From the NCBI RefSeq assembly GCF_004339765.1, contig NZ_SMGO01000001.1:806001-870000 (forward strand): a stretch of DNA of 64,000 nucleotides, given 5' to 3'. Of this stretch, positions 18,009 to 25,282 are shown piece after piece. Below the pieces are notes generated by a model that searched no databases, was not told the DNA's origin, and saw only the letters and a program-made list of their open reading frames with translations. Source of the DNA: Albibacterium bauzanense (lineage in GTDB: Bacteria > Bacteroidota > Bacteroidia > Sphingobacteriales > Sphingobacteriaceae). Numbering within the stretch: position 1 is the first letter of the stretch; the number at the start of each line of letters is the position of its first letter. The translations under genes were made by a program, and so were the position numbers.

Positions 18009-18916
18009 CTTAATGCTTTAACAATCGTATTTACATTATATTCCATCATTCCGATGTAGGTACCTTCCTTTGAAGCAGGCTCGCCTAATGCATCTGTATA
18101 GAGCGTTCCTCCAATTTTCACTTCCTTCCCTTTCTCCCGAACACCTGCAACAACTGCATTTAACGATTTCGAAGAAACAGAAGTTTCAACAAAAACAGCC
18201 TGAATATCCCTGTCAATAATCATTTTAACTAAATCAGACACATCACGCAATCCGAATTCAGAAAGCGTAGATATTCCCTGCAAACCTTTCACCTCGATAT
18301 GATACTCAGATCCAAAATAATTAAAGGCATCATGCGAAGTGATAAGCACTCGCCTACTTGTCGGAATCTTAGCAATCTCCTCTTCCACATAACTATCCAA
18401 ACTATCCAGTTTCTTAATATAAGCTGCTGTATTCGATTCAAAATAAGAGGCCGAACCAGGCATTTGTGCCGACAGTTTTTCACAAGCAATAAGCACAAGC
18501 TCTTTCCAGATTTTTACGTTAAACCAGATATGAGGGTCAGGAACAGCACCTTTCTTATCAACCTTCCGGATCATTTGTTCTGGAATTTCATCGGCCAAAG
18601 CCATCACTTTTTTAGTACGGCCTAACTTCTCAAGTACCTCTGCTAATTTACCTTCTAAATGAAGACCCTGATAAAATATATAATCGGCCTGCATTAATTT
18701 TTCCAAATCGCCCAAGCTCGCTTTATACAAATGGGGATCAACACCTGCACCCATTAATGACTGAACATCTGCAGAGTCCTGAACAATATTACGAACAGCA
18801 TCTGCCAGTAAACTTGTTGTAACTACAATCAAAGGTTTATCCCGCACTTCAGCTGCCTTATTCTGACAGGAAGAAAAGAAAAAAACAAATGATATTAAAA
18901 GGAACAAATACCGCAT
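18005..18916 (-). CDS. troA: Metal ABC transporter substrate-binding lipoprotein (TroA/YtgA-like)
   Basis: A 303-residue cluster A-I binding protein. The signal MRYLFLLISFVFFFSSC ends at a lipobox cysteine (residue 17). Candidate metal ligands, counted from the ATG at 18916, are H62 (GVDPHLYK), H129 (PDPHIW), H195 (TSHDAF) and D275 (YTDALG). The three-His-plus-Asp set and its spacing match TroA more than PsaA/MntC, so Zn, Mn or Fe are all possible. No His-rich loop of the ZnuA kind is present. The frame extends to a TTG at 18943, but that TTG is part of the promoter. First gene of the operon. Confidence 0.92.
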   Translation of the reverse strand: MRYLFLLISFVFFFSSCQNKAAEVRDKPLIVVTTSLLADAVRNIVQDSADVQSLMGAGVDPHLYKASLGDLEKLMQADYIFYQGLHLEGKLAEVLEKLGRTKKVMALADEIPEQMIRKVDKKGAVPDPHIWFNVKIWKELVLIACEKLSAQMPGSASYFESNTAAYIKKLDSLDSYVEEEIAKIPTSRRVLITSHDAFNYFGSEYHIEVKGLQGISTLSEFGLRDVSDLVKMIIDRDIQAVFVETSVSSKSLNAVVAGVREKGKEVKIGGTLYTDALGEPASKEGTYIGMMEYNVNTIVKALR

Positions 18917-18940
18917 ATCCAAATTTACAAGTTTATATTG

Positions 18941-18971
18941 CAAAACTAATTAATTTAGATTAATCTAACAA
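18941..18971 (-). promoter_or_regulatory. Promoter of the metal transporter operon
   Basis: On the minus strand TTG (18969-18971) and TAGTTTTG (18941-18948) are separated by exactly 20 bases. The -7 box ends 24 nt before the ATG at 18916. The spacer contains a perfect palindrome, listed separately. Confidence 0.7.
18955..18968. promoter_or_regulatory. Putative DtxR-family operator palindrome
   Basis: TTAGATTAATCTAA is a perfect 14-bp palindrome lying between the -33 and -7 elements of the metal operon. A bound dimer would block RNA polymerase. The TTAG half-site resembles DtxR-type boxes (TTAGGTTAG...). The binding protein is inferred; the repressor-like domain encoded in this operon is the obvious candidate. 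Confidence 0.6.
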
Positions 18972-19051
18972 TTATATTTTCACTTACATCGCGAATTATT
19001 TAACCGTTCCTCTTTATCTAAACGAATGATCTCTAAGGAACAAAAGAACCT

Positions 19052-19095
19052 AAAGCAAAAAGGGGAACGATTATAATCGTTCCCCTTTTTGCTTT
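19052..19095 (-). terminator. Terminator of the AraC-family gene (44-bp perfect palindrome)
   Basis: Two 22-base arms are perfectly complementary with no obligatory loop (centre GATTATAATC). GC-rich AGGGGAACG core is flanked by A and T tracts, so it can terminate in both directions. It lies 13 bases after the stop of the AraC-family gene. Confidence 0.85.
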
Positions 19096-19107
19096 ATTAA
19101 AAAACAT

Positions 19108-20001
19108 TTAATTCAGCACCCTATATTCGCTTGGCAAATACCCTACTCTATTCTTAAACAAACGAGTAAAATGCTGTGGATATTTAAAACCCAATTCATA
19201 AGCAATTTCACTTAAAGACTTATTCTGATCCAGAACCCTTTCTTTTGCCTCATCAATCAGTTTAGAATGAATATATTCTTGTGGTGATCTGCCTGTTTCT
19301 TTTTTAACCAAATCTCCGAAATAGTTAGTCGAAAGATTCAACTCATTAGCGCAATATGTAACGGAAGGAAGTCCAATATTCCTAGGATTATCAGATTTAA
19401 AATAACCATTCAACAAATTTTCAAATCTTTCTAAAACCCCTTTATGCACATCCTCCCGAGTAATAAACTGCCTATCGTAAAATCGAGAACAATAGTTTAA
19501 AAAAAGCTCAATGTTAGATGAAATAAGCGTTTTACTATGCGAATCAACAGCATGTTCAATTTCATACTTGATTTTCGAGAAACAATCTAATATAATTTGT
19601 CGCTCTTGTTCCGACATATGAAGCGCTTCACTCATTTCGTAACTAAAGAAGCTATAATCACCTATTTTCTTAGCAAGTGGAGTACCTTTAATTAAATCTG
19701 GATGAAATGCCAAAGCTACTCCCGATGGCTGATAATATTCTTTATTTGTTGCTTCAGTAAGTTGTCCGGGTGCCACAAAAACCAATGTTCCCTTCTGGTA
19801 GTCGTAGTTATGCCGTCCATACCTTAGATCGCCACAATTTACATCCTTTAAAAAAACAACATATAACCCAAAAAACATTTTACAACCTTTTCTTTTGTTC
19901 GCTTTAGAAAGATCTAAAACATTCACCAAAGGATGTAAAGTTTCGTGGTTATTGAATTTATTGAAATCGTTAATTGTTTCAAAATTGTTTATCGCCTCCA
20001 T
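19108..20001 (-). CDS. AraC-family transcriptional regulator
   Basis: A 297-residue regulator. The N-terminal part (about residues 30-180) is a cupin-like sensing domain with FVAPGQLTEA and GVALAFHPDLIKG. The C-terminal double helix-turn-helix (about residues 200-297) has LNLSTNYFGDLVKKETGRSPQEYI and SLSEIAYELGFKYPQHFTRLFKNRVGYLPSEYR. This arrangement is common in Bacteroidota regulators of oxidoreductase or transport genes. Promoter at 20032-20060 and terminator at 19052 make it monocistronic. No adjacent target is obvious. Confidence 0.92.
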   Translation of the reverse strand: MEAINNFETINDFNKFNNHETLHPLVNVLDLSKANKRKGCKMFFGLYVVFLKDVNCGDLRYGRHNYDYQKGTLVFVAPGQLTEATNKEYYQPSGVALAFHPDLIKGTPLAKKIGDYSFFSYEMSEALHMSEQERQIILDCFSKIKYEIEHAVDSHSKTLISSNIELFLNYCSRFYDRQFITREDVHKGVLERFENLLNGYFKSDNPRNIGLPSVTYCANELNLSTNYFGDLVKKETGRSPQEYIHSKLIDEAKERVLDQNKSLSEIAYELGFKYPQHFTRLFKNRVGYLPSEYRVLN

Positions 20002-20031
20002 AATCTTCCCATATTAAAGATAATTTTATTA

Positions 20032-20060
20032 CAAAGCTAAACATATCAGACTTTTTACAA
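20032..20060 (-). promoter_or_regulatory. Promoter of the AraC-family gene
   Basis: Minus-strand TTG (20058-20060) and TAGCTTTG (20032-20039) are separated by 18 bases; the leader to the ATG is 30 nt. Confidence 0.6.
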
Positions 20061-20080
20061 ACAGACAACTGGCAATAACC

Positions 20081-20524
20081 TTACTTCAAGATCTTTGTAA
20101 CCATTCCGGAAAGCGTCCCTTTGCACACTATTTCTCCTGTCTCATTTTGCATAGATACATTACAATGCAATCTTTTCATGCGAAAATAAACCTTCTCAGA
20201 CGTTACCGTAACCTTCTCTCCGGGGAATACAGGTTTCAAAAAATCAATCGCTGTAGAAGTAAGCATAACATGGCCAACTGAACTATCTTCAGCGTTTCCG
20301 ACCAAATACAAGCCCAGGCAAACAAGTCCAATCTGCGCCATTGTTTCTGTTAAGATTACACCGGGCGTAACAGGACTATCTTTGAAATGACCTTTATAAA
20401 AATCCAGGCCAGCATCAAAAGTAAATGTTCCAACAACACCATTCTCATCTAATCGCTGCAGATCATCCACAAACAGAAATGGTTTACTATAAGGTAAAAT
20501 GTTTAATATATCTTTCGCATTCAT
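20081..20524 (-). CDS. FabZ/FabA-like hotdog 3-hydroxyacyl-ACP dehydratase
   Basis: A 147-residue single hotdog-fold protein. The helix-preceding motif GHFKDSPVTPGVILTETMAQIG matches the FabZ pattern (GHFP...PGVL..E..AQ), retaining the catalytic-type His and Glu. It is followed by FLKPVFPGEKVTV and the strand pattern of dehydratases. It is not next to fatty-acid genes, so it may be a paralogue acting in polyunsaturated, flexirubin-like or other acyl chain synthesis. A near-consensus TAATCTTG on the minus strand lies about 30 bases upstream. Thioesterase activity is an alternative. Confidence 0.82.
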   Translation of the reverse strand: MNAKDILNILPYSKPFLFVDDLQRLDENGVVGTFTFDAGLDFYKGHFKDSPVTPGVILTETMAQIGLVCLGLYLVGNAEDSSVGHVMLTSTAIDFLKPVFPGEKVTVTSEKVYFRMKRLHCNVSMQNETGEIVCKGTLSGMVTKILK

Positions 20525-20685
20525 AAATTATTATTTACACTATTAACAAGACAAGATTAGTAAATTAAATTTCAATAAATTTAACTTGTTGTTCACATTT
20601 TCTACATAAATTTTCTTTTCTTTATACGAAATATAAGAACATATCTACGTTATTATATTTATAACCAACCAATTAAAACCCCATT

Positions 20686-22116
20686 ATGGAGCAAATAGCT
20701 ACCTTTATTAACGATATTATCTGGAGCAATGCACTTATACTACTTTGTATCGGAGCTGGAATATATTTTTCAGTTGCAACCCGTTTCTTACAGATTCGCT
20801 ACATAAAAGAAATGATTCGCTTGCTTTTTGATGGGCAGGCTTCCAATCAGGGAGTATCTTCCTTTCAAGCATTTTCAATTGCGATTTCAGGAAGAGTTGG
20901 TACAGGTAATATTGTTGGAGTTGCTACAGCCATTGCCATGGGAGGTCCCGGAGCCGTATTTTGGATGTGGGCAATTGCATTTCTGGGTGCTTCTTCAGCC
21001 TTCGTTGAAGCTACCTTAGGACAGATCTATAAAGTTGTAAAAGACGGCCAATTTCGAGGAGGACCCGCCTATTACATCGAAAAAGGATTGGGCATTAAAT
21101 GGTATGCTATGTTATTTGCAGTGGTTACTATTTTAAGTACTGCTTTATTCCTACCAGGCGTACAAAGCAATAGCATCGCATCCAGCATGTTTAATGCCTT
21201 TGAAATACCAGTATGGGCAACCGGTACATTTATTACTATCTTACTGGGACTTATCATCTTCGGTGGAGTTAAAAGAATTGGTAAAGTTGCTGAAATTGTA
21301 GTCCCTTTTATGGCTGGTGCCTACATTTTAATGGGAGCAATCATTGTCTGTATAAATATTACGGAAGTTCCTGCTGTTTTTAGTCTGATATTTCGTTCAG
21401 CATTCGACTTAGAACCTGCATTTGGAGGTATATTCGGAATGGCCGTTGCATGGGGAGTAAAAAGAGGGATCTACTCTAACGAGGCTGGACAAGGTACTGC
21501 ACCGCACGCCGCATCTGCTGCAGAAGTTAGCCACCCCGTAAAACAAGGCTTGGTTCAAGCTTTTTCTGTTTACGTAGATACCATTTTTGTTTGTACAACC
21601 ACTGCGTTGATGATTATCTTCACCGGACAATATAACGTTGAAAACCCAGCCGGTGGATTCATTCTTGAAAACATTCCAGGCGAAGGTCCAAGTTCATTTA
21701 CGCAATTTGCTGTTAACACCCACTTTCCAGCTGTTGGAAGTGGATTTGTGGCTATAGCTCTTCTGTTTTTTGCTTTCACCACTTTAATGGCCTACTATTA
21801 CATTGCAGAAACCAACCTCAGCTACCTATATAGCAAAGGAACCAAAAAATGGATGCTCTGGTCGCTTAGAGGTTTAATTATGATTGCAACCTTCTATGGA
21901 ACCGTAAAATCGGCAGAATTAGCCTGGACCTTTGGTGACATTGGCGTTGGATTAATGGCGTGGTTAAACTTTATAGCTATCATCCTATTAAGGAAACCTG
22001 CATTTATAGCATTTAATGATTACATGGCTCAACGCAAACAAGGGATCAAACCAGTCTTTAATGCTAAAAAACTAGGAATCAAAAACACCAGCGAATGGGG
22101 CGATGATAAAACTTAA
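20686..22116 (+). CDS. Sodium/alanine symporter (AGCS family)
   Basis: A 476-residue membrane protein with about 11 hydrophobic segments, importing alanine or glycine with Na+. Family signatures include FQAFSIAISGRVGTGNIVGV, GGPGAVFWMWAIAFLG, FRGGPAYYIEKG and YSNEAGQGTAPHAAS. The C-terminus is a short cytoplasmic charged tail. It has no close neighbour on its strand, and an intergenic stretch of about 670 bases follows. Symporter function is secure; the preferred amino acid is a family inference. Confidence 0.95.
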   Translation: MEQIATFINDIIWSNALILLCIGAGIYFSVATRFLQIRYIKEMIRLLFDGQASNQGVSSFQAFSIAISGRVGTGNIVGVATAIAMGGPGAVFWMWAIAFLGASSAFVEATLGQIYKVVKDGQFRGGPAYYIEKGLGIKWYAMLFAVVTILSTALFLPGVQSNSIASSMFNAFEIPVWATGTFITILLGLIIFGGVKRIGKVAEIVVPFMAGAYILMGAIIVCINITEVPAVFSLIFRSAFDLEPAFGGIFGMAVAWGVKRGIYSNEAGQGTAPHAASAAEVSHPVKQGLVQAFSVYVDTIFVCTTTALMIIFTGQYNVENPAGGFILENIPGEGPSSFTQFAVNTHFPAVGSGFVAIALLFFAFTTLMAYYYIAETNLSYLYSKGTKKWMLWSLRGLIMIATFYGTVKSAELAWTFGDIGVGLMAWLNFIAIILLRKPAFIAFNDYMAQRKQGIKPVFNAKKLGIKNTSEWGDDKT

Positions 22117-22174
22117 CAGTCCTTTGGTATCAAAGCAACAACCGTTAATTTACAAACAGCACTGATGGTTTAAG

Positions 22175-22297
22175 CTAACAACCGCTTTGTCCTAATAACC
22201 AATAGATAATAACGAACACTAATATTGTTCCGATACAACCTCCACCCCATCTCCAGGCGGCAGCTCCGGCAATTATTGTTTTTAGCCAATTTTGCAT
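22175..22297 (-). CDS. Small single-span membrane protein (40 residues)
   Basis: An ATG at 22297 opens a 40-codon frame ending in TAG. The product begins MQNWLKTIIAGAAAW, has a Gly-rich turn WGGGCIG and then a strongly hydrophobic helix TILVFVIIYWLLG, ending QSGC. The amphipathic N-terminal helix, Gly-rich hinge and membrane span give it a clear design. The hydrophobic run is uninterrupted and codon use resembles neighbours, so chance is less likely. Purine-rich AAGAAGA lies 5 to 10 bases upstream. No function is recognised. It lies between the alanine symporter and the tandem repeats, and is too short to be found by length-filtered gene callers. Confidence 0.5.
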   Translation of the reverse strand: MQNWLKTIIAGAAAWRWGGGCIGTILVFVIIYWLLGQSGC

Positions 22298-22521
22298 ACG
22301 ATGTCTTCTTGAAGTAAAATTTAATCTTTCATCTACAACACAAAACCAGGGACTTTGTTTATTTACACCTTCTTTCTATTCCATTTTGCATTTATTTGTG
22401 TAAGACAAAAGATTGTCATTTAAATGAAAAACTGCTTGTACTGCTCCTGTAGAACTAGGAATATATGTATAACCAAAATCAGTAATTATTATAGCTAATA
22501 CTGGGTAAGACATAGTTTTGA

Positions 22522-22604
22522 TCAAACAGTGGTCAAACAGTGGTTGAACAGTGGTTAAACAGTCCTCAAGCAGTGGTACAATGACTGCTTAAGGACTGTT
22601 TAAC
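22522..22604. repeat. Five 11-bp tandem repeats ending in a 21-bp inverted repeat
   Basis: Units at 22522, 22533, 22544, 22555 and 22566 follow the consensus TCAAACAGTGG; the first two are identical and the others differ at one to three positions. The last units then pair with 22584-22604: arms 22554-22574 and 22584-22604 are complementary at 20 of 21 positions with a 9-nt loop. The rest of this 673-base intergenic region (22117-22789) holds the small membrane protein gene, the terminator at 22691 and otherwise no recognisable feature. Confidence 0.85.
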
Positions 22605-22690
22605 TACTGCTCTTTCTCTTCTCTTCCTTTTCCAGGTATGGAGAAAGCAGTTTCAATTAATTACTTATGATCTTAAATATACTTTTACGG

Positions 22691-22721
22691 AAAAAGCCAA
22701 TCTCATTCGGATTGGCTTTTT
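22691..22721 (-). terminator. Terminator of cystathionine gamma-synthase gene
   Basis: Perfect 12-bp stem AAAAAGCCAATC / GATTGGCTTTTT with a 7-nt loop, 68 bases after the stop of the minus-strand gene. It can act in both directions. Confidence 0.85.
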
Positions 22722-22789
22722 GTATTGGAAATAATTATCAAATACTAAGGCTAAGGCTAATAAATAGCTTGAAACTAGCGCTTGAAATG

Positions 22790-23929
22790 TTAAGCTAATG
22801 CTTGCTTTAAGTCCTCTAATAAGTCCTCGATATCTTCGATACCTACGCTTAAGCGGATTAAATTATCGACTACACCAACTTTTTCACGAACTTCTTTAGG
22901 GATAGAACCGTGAGTCATGGTTGCAGGGTGGTTTATTAAAGACTCTACCCCTCCCAATGACTCTGCTAAAGAGAATACTTTAAAGGAAGAAGCTATGCGG
23001 AAGGTATTTTCAATGGAAGTATCTTTGAAAACAATGGATATCATTCCTCCAAAATCGCGCATTTGTGTTTTAGCAATATCGTGGTTATTGTGATCTGGGA
23101 AACCAGGCCAATATACCTTTTCAATTTTAGGGTGGCTTCTTAAATATTCAGCTACTTGTCGGCCGTTTTCACAATGAGCTTTCATTCTTACATGAAGGGT
23201 TTTGATACCCCTTAATGCTAAGAAGCAATCTTGAGGTCCGGGTGTACCACCACAAGCGTTGTAATAGAAGAATAATTGTTTGTAAAGTTCTTCATCATTC
23301 ACAACCAAAGCACCCATAACCACATCTGAATGACCACTGATGTATTTTGTTACGGAGTGCATAACAATATCAGCACCTAAATCTAATGGATTTTGCAGAT
23401 AAGGAGATGCAAATGTGTTATCTACTGCTAATAAAACATTATTTTCTTTTGCAATTTTGGAAACTGCTAAAATATCAACAATCTGTAAAGTAGGATTGGT
23501 TGGCGTTTCAACCCAGATCATCCGTGTTTTCTCATTTAAGTATTCACGGATAGTTTCCGGATTAGAGAAATCAATAAAATGGAATTTGATTCCGTAGGGT
23601 TCAAATAGCTTAGTGAAAATACGATATGAGCCACCATATAGATCATTTCCTGTAATTACTTCATCGCCTGGTTTAAGTAATTTTAAGGCTGTTTCAGTTG
23701 CAGCCATTCCGCTTGAAAACGCTAATCCAAACTTGCCATTCTCTAACGCAGCAATACAATCTTCTAATGCTGTACGCGTAGGATTTGTTCCTCGCGAATA
23801 CTCATAACCTTTATGTTTGCCGGGAGCAGCTTGGGTATAGGTTGAAGTTTGAAAAATCGGAGTCATAATCGCTCCGGTAGTAGGATCCGGACTTTGGCCA
23901 GCGTGTATGGCCTTGGTTGCAAATTTCAT
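22790..23929 (-). CDS. metB: Cystathionine gamma-synthase (Cys/Met metabolism PLP enzyme)
   Basis: A 379-residue PLP enzyme of the transsulfuration family, joining cysteine to an activated homoserine. The PLP lysine lies in HSVTKYISGHSD, with YSRGTNPTR, SSGMAA, DNTFASPYLQNP and SLGGVESLINHPATMTH as family motifs. It could instead be cystathionine gamma-lyase, since the two share these motifs. It is divergent from egtB, which uses a cysteine-derived sulfur donor. A second paralogue is cut by the right edge of the window. Promoter box at 23979-23986. Confidence 0.88.
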   Translation of the reverse strand: MKFATKAIHAGQSPDPTTGAIMTPIFQTSTYTQAAPGKHKGYEYSRGTNPTRTALEDCIAALENGKFGLAFSSGMAATETALKLLKPGDEVITGNDLYGGSYRIFTKLFEPYGIKFHFIDFSNPETIREYLNEKTRMIWVETPTNPTLQIVDILAVSKIAKENNVLLAVDNTFASPYLQNPLDLGADIVMHSVTKYISGHSDVVMGALVVNDEELYKQLFFYYNACGGTPGPQDCFLALRGIKTLHVRMKAHCENGRQVAEYLRSHPKIEKVYWPGFPDHNNHDIAKTQMRDFGGMISIVFKDTSIENTFRIASSFKVFSLAESLGGVESLINHPATMTHGSIPKEVREKVGVVDNLIRLSVGIEDIEDLLEDLKQALA

Positions 23930-23978
23930 ATTATATAAATCAATTAAACGTTTTTATTGTTCTTTAATGGTAAGATAA

Positions 23979-23986
23979 CAAATGTA
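23979..23986 (-). promoter_or_regulatory. -7 promoter element of metB
   Basis: TACATTTG on the minus strand matches TAnnTTTG, 49 nt before the ATG. No TTG is seen at the usual -33 distance. Confidence 0.45.
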
Positions 23987-24090
23987 CAAAACTTAATACA
24001 GACCATAAACTCATCAGTTTCAATAGCCTTATATAGTTTTCCAATAAAGTTTTACGATATTTATAAAAGATCATAAAAATATATGAAATT

Positions 24091-25275
24091 ATGAATCCCT
24101 CTGTAGCTGTTTTAAATCCCATTCTAATTGACCAATACAAAGATGTAAGAGAAGCTTCCGAAAAAATCTGTGAACCTTTAGAGGTTGAAGATTATGTGCT
24201 TCAACCCATTGCAGATGTGAGTCCGCCGAAATGGCATTTGGGCCATACTACCTGGTTTTTTGAGACCTTCATTTTACTCAAGCATTTAAAGGGATATGAG
24301 GCATTTAATCCGCATTATAATTTCGTGTTTAATAGTTATTATGAATCAGTAGGAGCAAGGGTTATTCGGGTAAATAGAGGAAATCTGAGTCGGCCGACTG
24401 TAACGCAAGTTTATGAGTATAGAAGGCATGTTGACCTGGAAATGAAACGTTTTTTGACAAGTACTCTTTTGGACCGTGATTTAAAAAACTTAATACTATT
24501 GGGCTTAAATCATGAACAGCAGCACCAGGAATTACTGCTATGTGATATCAAATACATTTTGGGCAACAATCCTCTTTTTCCAGTTTACAATATTTCTCCA
24601 AAGGTTCTTGTTTCTCCAAAACCAATAAGTACGATCCAGATTCCCGAAGGGATTTATAAGATCGGGAATAGCGATACGGATAGCTTCAGCTTTGATAATG
24701 AACGGGGTAGACACAAAGTACATCTTCAGGAATTCTCAATAGCAAGTGAGCTGGTTAGCAACGCAGATTATTTGGAGTTTATTGAAGATGGAGGCTATGC
24801 TGATTTTGTTTATTGGCACGCTGACGGTTGGGAATGGGTAAAAAAGAATGAAATTATGGCTCCATTATACTGGCATAAAGTAGATGGCGAATGGTACAAT
24901 TATAGCCTTAATGGCTTTCAAGCCATTGACCCTGAGGAACCTGTTTGCCATGTTAGCTATTACGAGGCTTTTGCTTATGCTAGCTGGAAAGGCACACGCT
25001 TGCCCACAGAAGCTGAATGGGAAGTTGCATCTGATTATTTTGATTGGGGCAAACGTTGGGAATGGACGGAAAGTGCTTATCTGCCCTACCCCGGATTTAA
25101 GAAAGAAGAAGGCGCTATTGGAGAGTATAATGGCAAGTTTATGGTCAGTCAAATGGTATTGCGCGGAGCTTCTGAAGTTACCCCAAAAGATCATAGTAGA
25201 AATACTTATCGTAATTTTTTCTACCCTTCTGCGAGATGGCAATTTACGGGTATCCGAATTATCTTAAACCCTTAA
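24091..25275 (+). CDS. egtB: Ergothioneine biosynthesis sulfoxide synthase EgtB
   Basis: A 394-residue iron enzyme that joins a thiol donor to hercynine with O2. An N-terminal DinB-like bundle carries the iron ligands: H52 in KWHLGHTTWF and H141, H145 in HEQQHQELLL. A C-terminal formylglycine-generating-enzyme-like domain follows, with HVSYYEAFAYASWKGTRLP, EWTESAYLPYPGF, GEYNGKFM and TYRNFF. The usual LRGGS is LRGAS here. It lacks the methyltransferase domain that OvoA would carry. EgtD follows 7 bases later. No EgtA, EgtC or EgtE is nearby, so cysteine may be used directly; that is inference. Confidence 0.92.
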   Translation: MNPSVAVLNPILIDQYKDVREASEKICEPLEVEDYVLQPIADVSPPKWHLGHTTWFFETFILLKHLKGYEAFNPHYNFVFNSYYESVGARVIRVNRGNLSRPTVTQVYEYRRHVDLEMKRFLTSTLLDRDLKNLILLGLNHEQQHQELLLCDIKYILGNNPLFPVYNISPKVLVSPKPISTIQIPEGIYKIGNSDTDSFSFDNERGRHKVHLQEFSIASELVSNADYLEFIEDGGYADFVYWHADGWEWVKKNEIMAPLYWHKVDGEWYNYSLNGFQAIDPEEPVCHVSYYEAFAYASWKGTRLPTEAEWEVASDYFDWGKRWEWTESAYLPYPGFKKEEGAIGEYNGKFMVSQMVLRGASEVTPKDHSRNTYRNFFYPSARWQFTGIRIILNP

Positions 25276-25282
25276 ATTAGCT

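Noticed and set aside
22376-22513. 45-codon ATG frame on the minus strand
   Set aside because: It has no recognisable domain or leader and may be chance in AT-rich intergenic DNA; unlike the 40-codon frame nearby it shows no coherent design.
22522-22604. Possible CRISPR array
   Set aside because: Repeats are 11 bp and directly adjacent with no spacers, so it is a tandem repeat.
24865-25267. 125- and 127-codon frames on both strands within egtB
   Set aside because: egtB reads continuously through all family motifs here, so these are shadow frames, not a frameshift.
24091-25275. Assignment of the sulfoxide synthase as OvoA (ovothiol)
   Set aside because: OvoA carries a fused C-terminal methyltransferase; this protein ends after the FGE-like domain and is followed by a separate EgtD.
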